A DNA stretch of 64,000 nucleotides from Escallonia rubra (lineage: Eukaryota; Streptophyta; Magnoliopsida; Escalloniales; Escalloniaceae). A program made the translations under genes and the position numbers. This document shows positions 10,961-23,024 of the stretch, piece by piece. The notes below the pieces were generated by a model. It made no database searches, was not told the origin of the DNA, and worked only from the letters and a program-made list of their open reading frames with translations. The stretch is taken from the NCBI GenBank assembly GCA_033065855.1, contig JAVXUO010001984.1:21001-85000 (forward strand), in the 5' to 3' direction. How positions within the stretch are numbered: position 1 is the stretch's first letter; each line of letters opens with the position of its first letter.

Positions 10961-12296
10961 TCGCGGTGAATCGATGCACTCTCTTTTTACCTAAAACTAC
11001 AAGAACAACAATGACTTAACCTTAATCTTAATAGTTACCACAATCTTAATTATGGCAAACTTAATTGTAAAATCTCTCTCATATCGTGCCTTTTTTCTTA
11101 TGACATGCAATAAATAGAGCAAGTGAAGCAGCACAATTGGTAGTGAATGGAGGCTTTCTTTTTTTATCCGTCTTTATAAGAGCCACAATGACCCCTCTTT
11201 CTGAAGAAGGTCGAAAATTGCATTGGCCATGAAAAATTCATTTTATTTAGTCTTCTTCATATAGTTGTAACTATCTCTATTGTATTAATTACCTTTTAGA
11301 CAAATCAGATAAATCCACTATTTTGATGTGATCCTTATTGTTTGGGAATAATTATTTAACCTTTACTCATCCACTTTCAATACAAAAAGAAGAAGAAAAA
11401 GATAAATATATACTATCTAGTCATTTTACTGAGATAAAAAATAATTTATTTAGAAAGGTACCAGTACTAGAATGAAGTTCTACATGCCTTTAGATGAAGC
11501 TACAATTTTTCACATAACAGTGCATTCAATCTCCTTTGTTTATCATTATTATGGCTTAAGCATATTAAAGGGTAATCAATTAGTGTGATTATGACTGTGA
11601 TAAAAAAATATAACTTGGAGAGTCGTCACTTGAAATTTTTTATGGTGGAGAGCATAAAGAGGAGTCGTGATCTCCTGTTAATTATCACTTGAAGAGGCGT
11701 CACATGGAATTTTTTATGGCGTAGAGCATACAAAAAGAAGAGACAACGAAGTCATGTAAGAGTTCAAGCCGTAAATACTCCTTTGGGAAGGGAAGTTCGA
11801 ACTTGTAAGTAAGCACATTAAATAATAGCATGCTAACGAGCATACCGTTGATAAATATCGTCAATTAGGACACAATAGAGTCATATTCCCTCAATTCCAT
11901 TATATTTTTTCTGTTGACTTTTTACGGATTCTTAGGATATATGTGCGCTTATAAACATTGATTTTTCTCATTAGTTTTTTCCTAACTTTACTTGTAAAAA
12001 TGATACTTGATTGATCTATATTCAAGTCCAACTGAATGGTTATATTTACCAAAGTCTATTTAAAATTTCGAAAAAATATGAAAAGGAAGACAAAATGGAA
12101 TGGGAGGAGCACTTAAATTTTGTTATAACATGAAAAGCTACGCGGGCCTTAGCCTATATGACGTGGTGGCCCATTCATGGGCTCATTCCTCATGGTTGAA
12201 GTGTTGAGCCCTGTCAATTGACCGTAATTTTTCTTTCGGCTGTGATTAGTCTTTACCGTTTGATGCTGAGCCCAATTTACATTTGTCTTTCATCAG
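10961..12296 (+). repeat. Intergenic block, unit 1 of 3 (upstream of ATL exon)
   Basis: This block recurs at 26880-28075 and 61580-62855. Shared landmarks are a TATGACATGCAATAAATAGAG-like stretch, AGCACAATTGGTGGTGAATGG-like sequence, GGCGTAGAGCATACAAAAAG and the terminal AACATGAAAAGCTACGCGGGCC. It has no coding potential. Together with the ATL exon that follows, it marks a segmental duplication. It may hold the intron or upstream region of the ATL gene. Confidence 0.75.
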
Positions 12297-12667
12297 GACT
12301 TTCAAGGAGCGCTCTGATATGCCATAACAGTTGGAGCTGGGGTACCAACTCTCTTGTGTGCTGTTTGACTTTTTGCTTCGTTTGTGGTAGGGTCAAAGCC
12401 TACAACAGGGGAGGCAGAGGCCACTCCATCTCTGACTTTTCATCCATTGTGGCTCCTCAGCCCACCCTTGTCATGGGCCTTGATGGGCCTACCATAGAGT
12501 CGTATCCGAAAACAATCCTCGGTGAGAGCCGGCGCCTGCCCAAGCCCGACGACAATACTTTGCCCGATATGCTTGTCTGAGTACCCGAGTGTCGGCATTG
12601 CTTCCATGCAGATTGCATCAACAAATGACTTCGCCTGAATGCTACCTGTCCGGTTTGCCGGAACCAC
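12297..12667 (+). pseudogene. ATL20-22-like RING-H2 E3 ligase, C-terminal exon (pseudogene)
   Basis: After an acceptor-like TTTCATCAG (12288-12296) the exon encodes a membrane segment, then [19 protein letters not shown] and [21 protein letters not shown], the linker typical of ATL20-22 proteins (GUB_WAK ectodomain, one membrane helix, RING-H2). The RING core is recognisable: CPICLSEY (about 12559-12582) and PECRHCFHADCINK, then LRLNATCPVCRN (to about 12663). Lesions include a frameshift and TGA in the membrane segment (about 12366), a frameshift before CPIC, loss of about 10 residues between CLSEY and PEC, and TGA in place of the Trp after INK. The exon runs into a 21-nt C tract. In the family, intact members are membrane ubiquitin ligases. 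This copy is dead. Confidence 0.82.
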
Positions 12668-12687
12668 CCCCCCCCCCCCCCCCCCCC
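12667..12687 (+). repeat. Homopolymer C tract (21 nt)
   Basis: An uninterrupted run of 21 C at the end of the RING exon. True length is uncertain in any assembly. Confidence 0.8.
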
Positions 12688-13040
12688 GCCTGATCAACGC
12701 CTCTTCAGATCTCGTAGGGTTTTCTTTATTTCGTCCTTTCCTTTTGTTGTTCAGTTTTGATCAAGTTCTAGTAATACTGAAATTGTAGCGAAACTTTGTA
12801 AGATAAGTTGATTCTCCACACTGTATAAAATTTTCAGCACCGAAATGCTCGTCCATTGCGTGGATTTTATGGCTTGTGTCACTAGTACATTCCTTAGCAA
12901 CAAATTAATACTTGGACAAAAGTTTGAACGTGCAGCCCTTGTTAAGTAGCCCTGTTAAGTAACAATAAAGCAACTCAACATACTAGAAGTCAATGTCACA
13001 TCGAGGATGAATTCAATATCCGAAATGTCTTCATCTCAAC
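12688..13040. other. 3' flank of ATL pseudogene (multi-copy)
   Basis: No gene. The segment with TTCTAGTAATACTGAAATTGTAGCG recurs at 19325 and, diverged, at 63095. It ends in TCAAC (13036-13040), the target site of the next element. Confidence 0.6.
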
Positions 13041-13981
13041 TGTTGGAAAATATTCCATAACATGTATTTTATTAGCAAGCTTACAATAATAACGAGACTT
13101 AAGAATAGCAAAAAATAATAATAATAAAACAATTACCTCTCAATTATGTGAGTACGAAAAATACGTTTACCTTAACGCTCCATAATTCATTACATTGCTT
13201 TTACCAAATGTGGCGGTCGATGGTCCAAAGGATTTACCTTGAATACCTTATAAAATAAGTTGTTAAACTGGGTTGAGGCGCGGACTAGGTCGCTCTCTTT
13301 AAGACGGTTCGCGCCCCTACGGAATGTACCGGTGCAATAGGTTCCAACGCGCCGCCTCCAGGATACAACAGCCCAGCTCTTTTTCTGCTGTAACTTCTCT
13401 CAGTTTGCACTACCGGAGAAGCAGAAGCTTCACACAACACCTTACTTTGCCCCCAATGAAAACAAATATTGCAAAAATATATATCTCCAATAAAGAGACA
13501 TAACTTAAACTCAACATGAAAGAGGACATAATATAATCCCCATACAGCATAAGAATCTTGAGACACAAGGTCATGAAAATGGGTGCATATGAATGATTTC
13601 GGAGCTTGGCAGGTTAAACCAAAGCAAAAGCTCTCTATCCTCCTCTTTTTCAAGGCATACAATCATGCCCATATATATAGTCTGAATCATATCTAATGAG
13701 CATGAAAGGTTACAAAAGTATTTACATTCGCATTGAAAGAGAGGGGTGTTAAAATCTATTTATGACCAAACTTGTAACTGAAAATATGATGGATATTAAA
13801 TCCAAATAATTGAAAATTTTAGTAACCGAAGATATCAAATAATGATCAAAATTATAACTGGTTCAACTTCATTATCATGCTAGAAATGAGTTTGGTTGAA
13901 ATTCATTTTGTGTAACACTCTTTTTGTCTAACTGTGACTAAAATGGGGATTAATATTTTTATTAAAATACAAATACCAACA
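13041..13981 (-). repeat. 3' LTR (left) of LARD-like element
   Basis: 941 bp, starting TGTTGGAAAATATTCC and ending ACAAATACCAACA on the plus strand. Nearly identical to 17623-18563. The 125-aa open frame inside (13285-13662, minus) is identical in both LTRs simply because they are copies. It matches no family I recognise. Confidence 0.93.
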
Positions 13982-16900
13982 ATCCCCCACTTATTTTAAT
14001 AAAAATAAAGATATGGCATAGTAGGGCAAAGTTAGAACATCATGCATCATGAAAGTGGCACTGCCTTGAAACCTTCACTTAGTGTTTCAGCAATTCCCGT
14101 GCTAGAGTCAAAGTGGCTCAGCCTTGAAACGATGACTTCTTGAGGGCACGTGGAATTGCGTCACACGCATGACATTCCAGGTGTTCTCGACCAAGCTTCT
14201 CAAGCCAGCACGTTATGGCCATGTGCTTTATCCCAGCTTTCACGAGTGCTCTAGAGAATTAGCCCAATTCTCATAGGAAGCGGCCCCACTTCCACACTCG
14301 TATAGGTGAGTCTATCAAGGATGCTCTCGTAACTAATACATCCCACCCGTATGGGCTATAGAGCTCATTAAGAGATTATAAAGAATCTCAACCTCCAATA
14401 TCGTTACGAGAAACATGTACTTACACCATAGGGAGGGACAATATGTCATGAGACAAGAATAGTACATGTATAACCACAAGCCACTCTATAATTTGTTGGT
14501 CTCCTTGCCTAGTTCTTGGGATCTCCAGTCCCTAGGAGGTTGTATCCTTATAGGTGACTTATACAATTTTGGGCTAAAGTCCCATCCCCCTTGATGTACA
14601 TCAGACCATTGCCTCTAGCTAGAGTTTGAACATTCACAAAAAACCTTCACAATGGTCCGATCACAGGGTGGTATTTATTCTTACCAAAGGGCAAACATTA
14701 TCAAATTACCAATCTGTGCCTTTCCACGATAATCACTGCCATCAAATTAGGGATCCCACAATTATCGAGGAAACTCTTTTATAGTCCCATGAAATATCAT
14801 CATATAAATTTATTTGGGACATATATCAAAGCAAAATTGTAGTCGCAAGGACAGCGACAAAATTGTAGTCACAAGGACAACGACCATTGATTAGAATCTG
14901 GTCCATTTCAAAACTTGCCAGAAACTTCAATGTGTATTATATTCCCTCATGATAGCCAATAGGCTTTGTCATAGTTTTGGTAGTCAGTAGCCTCGCTACT
15001 AGGAATCACAATGACATGTGACCAGTAGCCTTCCACTAGGAACTACCCTTTCAATCGGTGGCCGATAGGCTTTTACCTACTAGGAACCACTTTTAGAAAA
15101 TTCCCTTTCCTCAAAATCACAAAAACATTTTATGCAGCCATGAAAAATTCCACATATAGAGGTCTTTCTCTTTCCCCTTTGTTTTGTTTCATAGTACTTG
15201 ACTCTACATGATGTCAAATAATCCATGAACTAGTCAATCTCCTCTAAAGAAAACTCATTTTGTTGCTTTCTATAATCTCAAAAATATTAAAGCCTTGAAC
15301 ATCATGAACTTTGCCTAAGGCCAAGCTTTGCAGCAGCACATATCATGTTCCTAGAGAAGATTCAATCTTTTTAAAATCCATATGTCAACCCAAAAACATG
15401 TAGAACATATAATTGAAACAAATTAATGTTTTCAAAACTTTAGAGTGGTACAATACTAGCAAAAGTGCTAGATCACTTTCCCAATCAAAAGAGTGGTGTT
15501 TAAAATGCATATGAAGTCAGTACAAAGTTTTTCTTTTTCTTCTCTCTTTTCATTTATTTATTTATTGTGTCAAATGTTGAGCTAACAAGCTCATTTTGTG
15601 GCCAACAAAACTTATATGGTGTAATCTATGCAACATATCCATGTCTTTGTACATACCTCATACTTTATGTCCAAGTAGTCTAACCGAAGTGAAACTTGCA
15701 TTCTCAACAGCAAGACTATGCCAGCTAGATCAAGAGAATGAAAGGCAAGTCCACGATGCCCATTTTCTCCCTCTTTGTGAACGATCCCATTCAAACTGGA
15801 ATCGTGTTGAGATTACCAAAGGTAGGCCATGAAATGCTTCCTTTAACCAATAGATGATAACTCCACATGACACTAGTTGATCCAATGGTCATCATACGTA
15901 TAGAATTTATAGAGACAGTTAAAACAATATGCATTGAAAATATTAGATTACCAAAATGTATAAAATGCAAAATATTGCACATGTTTGTCGTTTCATGCCT
16001 AGACGACAAATTAGACCAAAGGCATCAACTTCATGAATACCATATAGTTTACAAACTTGAGAACCAACTCTTTTAGTAGCTTTTCAGTTTTCAATTCTGA
16101 TAATCAAAATTCTACACAAATATCTACTTTAGTAAAGTACTACCAAAACATTAATTTTCTCTCAGAATATATTATGGTTTATGGTGCCATGAAAAGTAGA
16201 GCGAAACAAAATTTTCAAAAACCTTGATCTTTTCAAAAGGCCGAATCTTACACCAAGTTCAGTAACTCAACTTCCAAGAATAAATTTTCATAGTGCTTTC
16301 TGGGTTGCCATCTTATCTCAGCTTTTATAATGGCTTTGTTTTGAAAAATCTTTACTAGCTGAATTCTCGTACCTTTTCCAAAAACTTGACAAATTATTTC
16401 CAATCTTCACAAGGAACTGCCTTCTATGAGATCTCAAAACTTTTGAGATCCTCAAGCTTTGAGACGTTCCACATTTACTAGATTTTTACAAGGCTTAATT
16501 AGTAAAAATCTGGGCCTATGTCATAAAGATTTCCTTTAAAAAATTAAAGTGCAAACGCAGTTAAAATTCACTCACAAGAAACCATAGGTACGGCAGGAAA
16601 TTCACATTAAGACCATCATTATCTAAGTGAATACTTACTTACATGCATGTATATATATAGGATGCATTTTTATGCAACCCTACTGCAAATGCGAAGGGCA
16701 AAAGGCGGCCAGGAACCTTTATATACATTTAAAAATAAAATTCCACTCATGAAAGTTTTTAGCAAGAACATGTGATATCATACTAGACCTCCATTTCAAC
16801 AGATTGCTTTTGTGACCTCTCAAAGCTAATTAAAATTCTAAGCGCAAATTTTTTTTTTTTTTTTACTTCGTAAAGTATACCACATGCTGATTGTAAAATT

Positions 16901-17622
16901 AACTCCAAAGTAAGAAATTGTATCATGTTTTAAGCACCGTCAAATATATTTCTTTCAAACACATTCTAATGGCTCACGGTCACAAGCAAGGCACTTCAAG
17001 CTTTGAAAAACATTAACCAACATGCAATGGCAATTTCAGACTAGCTAGTGATATAATGGATCTGGACTAAAGATTCATTAACTCATGTGTGTCATGAGAT
17101 TTCCTCTTAAATTTGTGAAGCCAACTAGACCATATCATAAAAATGAATATAGTCTATGAGATTTATTGAAGGATTTTCAGGCCCTTACTGTTGTATTTCC
17201 TTTCTCCATGTGCTTCTATTCTCTAGCCCTTAAGTTCATCAGACTCTATCCTCGTTACATAAACTCTATCCTCAAACTCTATCCTTTAGGAAAATAAAGT
17301 CCTTTTTCACAATATAGTTGTCAACTATTCAATCTAAAAGGATTGCCAATCATGATGCCCCCACTATTTCCAATATCCATTGCATCAGAAGATTATATAT
17401 GTGCAATGCAGTGCAAGTAAGAAACTTACTTGAAAGTGTTACGTGAGTAACACAAAATTCATACCAAACTTCGTATGTGGCTGGACTTTCTATGCTATGC
17501 TCCAATGTCTCTTTCGCCGTGTAACTTGCCGCCAAAAAATCCAGCCCCAAGGCTTCAAATCTCGGTCATTTTCATACTCATAAGAAGAGCAAGAATTATT
17601 AATGTACGCACCGTCTTAAAAT
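13982..17622 (-). other. Non-coding interior of LARD-like element
   Basis: No open frame above about 75 codons and no recognisable retroelement domain. Short tandem repeats occur at 14831-14885 (a 27-bp unit with AAAATTGTAGTC, twice) and in the AGTAGCC/ACTAGGAA-rich stretch at about 14980-15090. Microsatellite-like runs of T lie near 16851-16864. Confidence 0.75.
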
Positions 17623-18563
17623 TGTTGGAAAATATTCCATAACATGTATTTTATTAGCAAGCTTACTATAATAACGAGACTTAAGAATAGCAAAAAATAA
17701 TAATAATAAAACAATTACCTCTGAATTTTGTGAGTACGAAAAATACGTTTACCTTAACGCTCCATAATTCATTACATTGCTTTTACCAAATGTGGCGGTC
17801 GATGGTCCAAAGGATTTACCTTGAATACCTTATAAAATAAGTTGTTAAACTGGGTTGAGGCGCGGACTAGGTCGCTCTCTTTAAGACGGTTCGCGCCCCT
17901 ACGGAATGTACCGGTGCAATAGGTTCCAACGCGCCGCCTCCAGGATACAACAGCCCAGCTCTTTTTCTGCTGTAACTTCTCTCAGTTTGCACTACCGGAG
18001 AAGCAGAAGCTTCACACAACACCTTACTTTGCCCCCAATGAAAACAAATATTGCAAAAATATATATCTCCAATAAAGAGACATAACTTAAACTCAACATG
18101 AAAGAGGACATAATATAATCCCCATACAGCATAAGAATCTTGAGACACAAGGTCATGAAAATGGGTGCATATGAATGATTTCGGAGCTTGGCAGGTTAAA
18201 CCAAAGCAAAAGCTCTCTATCCTCCTCTTTTTCAAGGCATACAATCATGCCCATATATATAGTCTGAATCATATCTAATGAGCATGAAAGGTTACAAAAG
18301 TATTTACATTCGCATTGAAAGAGAGGGGTGTTAAAATCTATTTATGACCAAACTTGTAACTGAAAATATGATGGATATTAAATCCAAATAATTGAAAATT
18401 TTAGTAACCGAAGATATCAAATAATGATCAAAATTATAACTGGTTCAACTTCATTATCATGCTAGAAATGAGTTTGGTTGAAATTCATTTTGTGTAACAC
18501 TCTTTTTGTCTAACTGTGACTAAAATGGGGATTAATATTTTTATTAAAATACAAATACCAACA
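17623..18563 (-). repeat. 5' LTR (right) of LARD-like element
   Basis: 941 bp, the pair of 13041-13981. It is followed by the TCAAC target duplication. Confidence 0.93.
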
Positions 18564-19039
18564 TCAACTACATTATTATGGAGGTTGAATCAGTCATAAA
18601 GCAATTGTGGCTAGTAACAAAGTCTTAAACCAGTAGCAAGTTGTCTAGGAAAGAAATTCAAGGGATGACTAGAGTAACCTCCCAAACACCAAAGTCGTCT
18701 CTATTAGGATCACCTCTATGCCTCATAATTTGGCATACTGGTGCTGGTCAACAAGCTACATTTCTTCGATCTTGATTCTCAGTAATTCGAGTCATGGAAG
18801 CACTTACCATGTCACCAGTGCTACTTGTTACAACAATCCTTCAATGTTTCACAAGATTTTTCATTAACATTTAGCAGTACGAATGCTCCATTTCCTTAAA
18901 AGTTACGTTTATTTACTATCTCCAAAATTTGTTTAAATTTATTGAAATACTGAATTCAGGTATTATACACAACTTATTGAATTCATCAAACTTATATAAA
19001 AGATCTAACACAATTACATACAAGAAAAAAATCGAAGTT
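18564..19039. other. Flanking sequence, no gene seen
   Basis: This is downstream sequence of the ATL/kinase unit, similar to 19600-19830 and 63390-63710 (ACATTTCTTC.AT..GGATT..CAGTA). It leads into the 3' end of a minus-strand kinase remnant. Confidence 0.5.
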
Positions 19040-19325
19040 ACGGCCCTATTCTGCTTCAGAAATAATTGGTAACTCGTTATCAAGAGCTTTTACAAGCTTC
19101 GTAGAATCAAACGGATTCGGCGGCATGCTTAGTGTGTCTGCTTTCCCCTACAACAGTTTTCATTGAAGGGCGACTTATAGGGTACCATTGAATACATCAT
19201 AGCCCTATGATGGTAAGCCTTTTTACTATCGGGCCATGTTCCTCTTTTTCAGTTTTTATCCCTAACTCTTCTTCTTGACATAAACGGTTATACAATCATT
19301 CTGAGAAGTATGCTTGGCTAGTGTT
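19040..19325 (-). pseudogene. LRK10L kinase C-terminal remnant
   Basis: Read on the minus strand, this matches the end of the kinase at 20633-21001: a YFSE/YNRL segment, EEHGPIVKRLTIIGL, CIQWYPISRPSMKTV and the C-terminal ALDNELPIISEAE. A stop replaces the Trp before CIQWYP, and the segment between SMKTV and the C-terminal tail is deleted or shifted. Only the last roughly 95 residues remain. It ends sharply at about 19323 against the block that also follows the ATL exon at 12770. Confidence 0.75.
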
Positions 19326-20629
19326 CTAGTAATACTGAAATTGTAGCGAAAGTTTGTAAGATAAGTTAATATTCCAAACTGTATAAATTTCCAGCATCGA
19401 AATGTTCGTCCATTGTATGGTTTCTATGGCTTGTGTCACTACTCACTAGTACATTCCTTAGCGACAAATTAATATTTCGACAAAAGTTTGAAGGTAAGTA
19501 ACAACAGAGCGACCAAAATTGCTTAAAGACTGCTAGAACTAACAGACAACTAATGTCACATTATGGATGAGTTCAATGTCCAAAATGTCTTTAGCTCAAC
19601 TGCAAGTTGTCTATTAGAAAAGAGTTTCAAGGGAGGACCACAAAAGTCATCCTATTAGGACCATAAAAATGCTGGTGCTAAGTTACATTTCTTCGATCTG
19701 GATTATCAGTAGCCGAACAAAAATCCACAAGTCAAGTCATGAAAGCACCCATCATGTCACTTGTGCTACTTGCTGTAGCAATCCTTAAATGCTTAGCAAG
19801 ATTTTTTCATTAACATTTACAAGATCAGACCCAAAAAATCTAATCAACAGAAATAAAAAGTGATAAAAAAAAATTGACGGAAAGCATAAAAAACTTCAGA
19901 AGATTTAAGTTTACATAATATATTATTTATATAATTATATAATTTTACCATTCATAGTGATTTATTTAACTTTATAAGGTTAGTCAACAACAAATTACTA
20001 ATCTAGCATGAAAAAAGTTTAACGCTTACATGTAAATATGTACTGTTATTGTGATACTTAATTATACAAGGACAATAATGCATGTACAAGTTAAAATATT
20101 GTAAGAATTTAAATTGAAAGAAAATTAACCTTAAAGATCTAAAGAATTGGAATTTGAAAAAAAAATAAAGATGGAGCAAGGAAAAAAGAAAGACATAGGT
20201 TATGGCAGCCCATTGCTCAAAAAATAAAAAATATAGCAAAAAGAAACACTGATACATTAATAGTATTTACAATATAGTGACATTTTCGTAAATATTTTAA
20301 ATATAATTTTTTACTATTTAAAAAACAAAAAGTTTTCAAATTTTGGGGGTGGCCTTGCCCTCCCCACCCCCCCCCCCCGCGCCGGGGGGGGGGGGGGGGG
20401 GGTCATGCATCAAGTCCGCCTCTGAACTGATGCTCCCTTTCGTTAAAAGTTTTGTTCATTTACTATCTTCATGTTCTATTTAAATTTATCAAAATATTGT
20501 ATTCATATACACGTACACAACTTATTGAATTCATCAAAGTTGCTCCTTTGTTTAGCTTGACACTTTCAAGCTTATATAAAAGGTCTAACACAACTTCAGA
20601 CCGGAAAAAACCAATGTTATGCCCTATTC
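19326..20629. other. Intergenic sequence between kinase remnants
   Basis: No gene seen. 19326-19830 repeats the 12770-13040/18564-18860 flank. 19850-20430 is an AT-rich repeat-like stretch ending in TCAAGTCCGCCTCTGAACTGA, whose reverse complement carries the CAGAGGCGGA motif seen at the ends of many plant repeats. A C/G tract lies at 20367-20402. Confidence 0.5.
20367..20402. repeat. C12-GCGCC-G19 self-complementary tract
   Basis: Twelve C, then GCGCC, then nineteen G. It could form a long G:C hairpin or quadruplex. It could also mark a local assembly or sequencing artefact. Confidence 0.7.
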
Positions 20630-21315
20630 TGCTTAAAAAATGATCGGTAACTCATTATCAAGAACTCTTGCAGGTTTCGTAGAATCAAAAGGATTTGGCG
20701 GCATGCTTAGAGTGTCTCCTTTCCCTTCTAACATTTGGACCACAATCTTCATGGAAGGGCGACCCATAGGGTACCACTGAATGCACCATAGCCCTATGAT
20801 GGTAAGCCTTTTCGCTATCAGGCCATGTTCCTCTTCATCAGCTTTGATCCATAGCTCTTCTCCTTCACATAAACGGTTATACACCCATTCTGGGAAGTAA
20901 GCTTGGCTACCGTTCTGCACCGTGGCATCAGTGTTCTTCCTTCCACCAACCATTTCAAGCAACATCATTCCAAAGCTATATATATCTGATTTATACGACA
21001 CATTCCCAAAGTTCGAGAAAATACTTCAGGAGCAATGTAGCCCATGGTCCTTCTAGCGGCGGTCATGGATAACATGCTTTGTTCCTTTGAGCACAACTTT
21101 GCCAGACCAAAATCCGCAACCTTTGGATTAAAATTGTGATCCAACAAGATATTATGGGGCTTAATATCAAAATGGAGTATACGATGATCACACCTTTTAT
21201 GAAGATACTCAATGCCTTTGGCTATGCCTAGAGCAATATCTTGTAGCTTCTCCCAGCCAAGGGTTTTGCTGTTTCGATTTTCAAAAAATATGCACCGAAG
21301 AAATCCCACCAATCT
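20630..21315 (-). pseudogene. LRK10L receptor kinase remnant (C-lobe only)
   Basis: The minus strand encodes most of a kinase C-lobe: [21 protein letters not shown], the non-RD catalytic loop [20 protein letters not shown], and [11 protein letters not shown] one-base deletion at about 21003 then shifts the frame. The rest is [38 protein letters not shown] and a C-terminal DNELPII. The N-lobe (glycine loop, VAVK Lys), the membrane segment and the GUB_WAK exon are missing. At about 21305 the sequence changes abruptly to a segment that also follows the ATL fragment at 60825, so this looks like a rearrangement junction. Confidence 0.83.
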
Positions 21316-21812
21316 TGTCATTCCTCTTATTTAAATGGAATGTTCTCTAATGAAGTCTAATTCCTTGGACAATCTAGGTGCCAGGAAGTTGCCGAAGACT
21401 GCCGCTTTATCTGAGGACTCTTTCTCCTAATCTTTTTCTAATTTGTTTTATGAACATCTGACTGTATTCCCAAAAAAATATGAAATGGAATCTCTAACTA
21501 CGTGTTGTAAAACTAGGTTATTTCTTGTGCGACATGCATAGATTGAAGCTCCAAGAACCACATCTAATTTCAATTAATCTACTTCAGGATTCAGATAAAC
21601 CTACCATAGTTAATTCTGGCAAAAGAAGAGGTTAAAGCTATCCATAAATTGGAGGCTTGGAGCCATCCCTGTCCCCATATAGTTGTAGCTATCATATTAT
21701 GTTATACTAGCATAGTACCTGAGCAGTACTTGGTAAGCTAAATTATAATATCTCAAAAATCAATTATATAGGATTCATTCATAAGTCATATGAATGTACA
21801 ATATAGATACTA
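21305..21812. repeat. Duplicated intergenic segment (copy of 60825-61320)
   Basis: This begins CAATCTTGTCATTCC and runs, with few differences, through the sequence also present at 60832-61320. No coding potential. It is the host of the MULE that follows. The equivalent uninterrupted position in the other copy is about 61320. Confidence 0.75.
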
Positions 21813-22046
21813 GGGCAAATATCAAAACTATACCCTCAAGTTTACATTTGATACAGCTTTAATACTCAAGTTTGAAGATGCGCCAAAGAAGTACCCAACT
21901 TTGAAATAATGTACCATATCAGTACATTGGCTGAACGAAGTCAGATGACGTTAGAAAGTCAGAGGTAAGACTGTCATTATAAAAAAAAAAATAAAGAAAG
22001 GAATAAACCCTTCCAAGTGGCCATGTGGGCAGTTTTGACAGAATTA

Positions 22047-22074
22047 CTCTCTCTCTCTCTCTCTCTCTCTCTCT
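22047..22074 (+). repeat. (CT)n microsatellite
   Basis: An uninterrupted CT run immediately left of the CACTA terminus. Confidence 0.85.
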
Positions 22075-23024
22075 TCACTACAAGAAAAAAGGCTTTTAGC
22101 GACGGACATTTCCGTCGCTAAAAACCCTAAATCCGTCGCCAAAGACTTTTAGCGACGGACACCCCGTCGCTAAAAGTCCGTTGCCAAAAACCCCGTTGCT
22201 AAAAGATTAGCGACGGAAATATGTGATCCGTCGGGATTATTTACTTTTAGCGACGGAATTTTCCGTCGCTAAAAGTATTTTCTATATTTTTCATAATTTC
22301 TGAGTTTCTGGAGAATTTTTTTGAAAAACTATTAGCGACGGAAATTAATTCCGTCACTAAAAGTCCGTCGAAAAAGATTTTAGCGACATTTGTTCCGTCG
22401 CTAAAATTCTATCTCTAAAAACATTTACTAATCTAGAGGACTTTTAGTGATGGAATTCTAATTTCCGTCGCTGAAAGCTTGTCTTTAAAAATTTTGCTAG
22501 TCTGTTGCAAGACTTTTAACGACAGAATTTCGTCGCTAAAAAAGTGAAAAAAGGCTTTTTTAATTTTAATTTTTCTTGTTTTTTAAAAACCCAAACCTGT
22601 TTCAGACAATCCGACAATAATTTATTTCTTTAAACTAGCATTCATCTTTTACTAAATTTCAAGTAACATAAATAAGATTTACTGTCATATATTCCACCAA
22701 CTAACACTTAATACTTTAACTACCAAAATTACATGTTCACCAAAAATATAATATAAAAGCTAGCGATCACATCTACAAATCCCAATAACAAAATTACAAG
22801 TTTCATTAAAACTAAAAACAAAATATAAACCAGATGCCCAGTGTAAAAGTAAAGAAATCGTGGAACCCATTCAAGTCGGGAACAGTTCATTGGAGGTTGC
22901 AATTCCTAAGACTCCTGCATGGTTGAGTGCAATTGCATTTGAGATTATAAATATGCAAGTTCAGAAATAGGCAATAGCAACAGACAATCATCAACAAAAT
23001 AAAAATAGAAAATGTGATTCTACC

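Larger units (their letters stand above)
13041..18563 (-). mobile_element. Recent non-autonomous LTR retrotransposon (LARD-like)
   Basis: Two 941-bp LTRs (13041-13981 and 17623-18563) with TG...CA ends are flanked by TCAAC duplications (13036-13040 and 18564-18568). I see only three substitutions between the LTRs (at about 13085, 13131 and 13136), so insertion was recent. The polypurine tract, read on the minus strand as AAGTGGGGGAT, lies beside the left LTR, so the element reads right to left. The 3.6-kb interior has no gag or pol on either strand, so it must have been mobilised in trans. The segment after the 5' LTR (ATTTTAAGACGGTGCG on the minus strand) is not the usual initiator-Met primer site. 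Confidence 0.92.

Noticed and set aside
13285-13662. 125-codon frame perfectly conserved at 17867-18244
   Set aside because: Its identity comes from being in the two LTRs of one recent element, not from selection on a protein.
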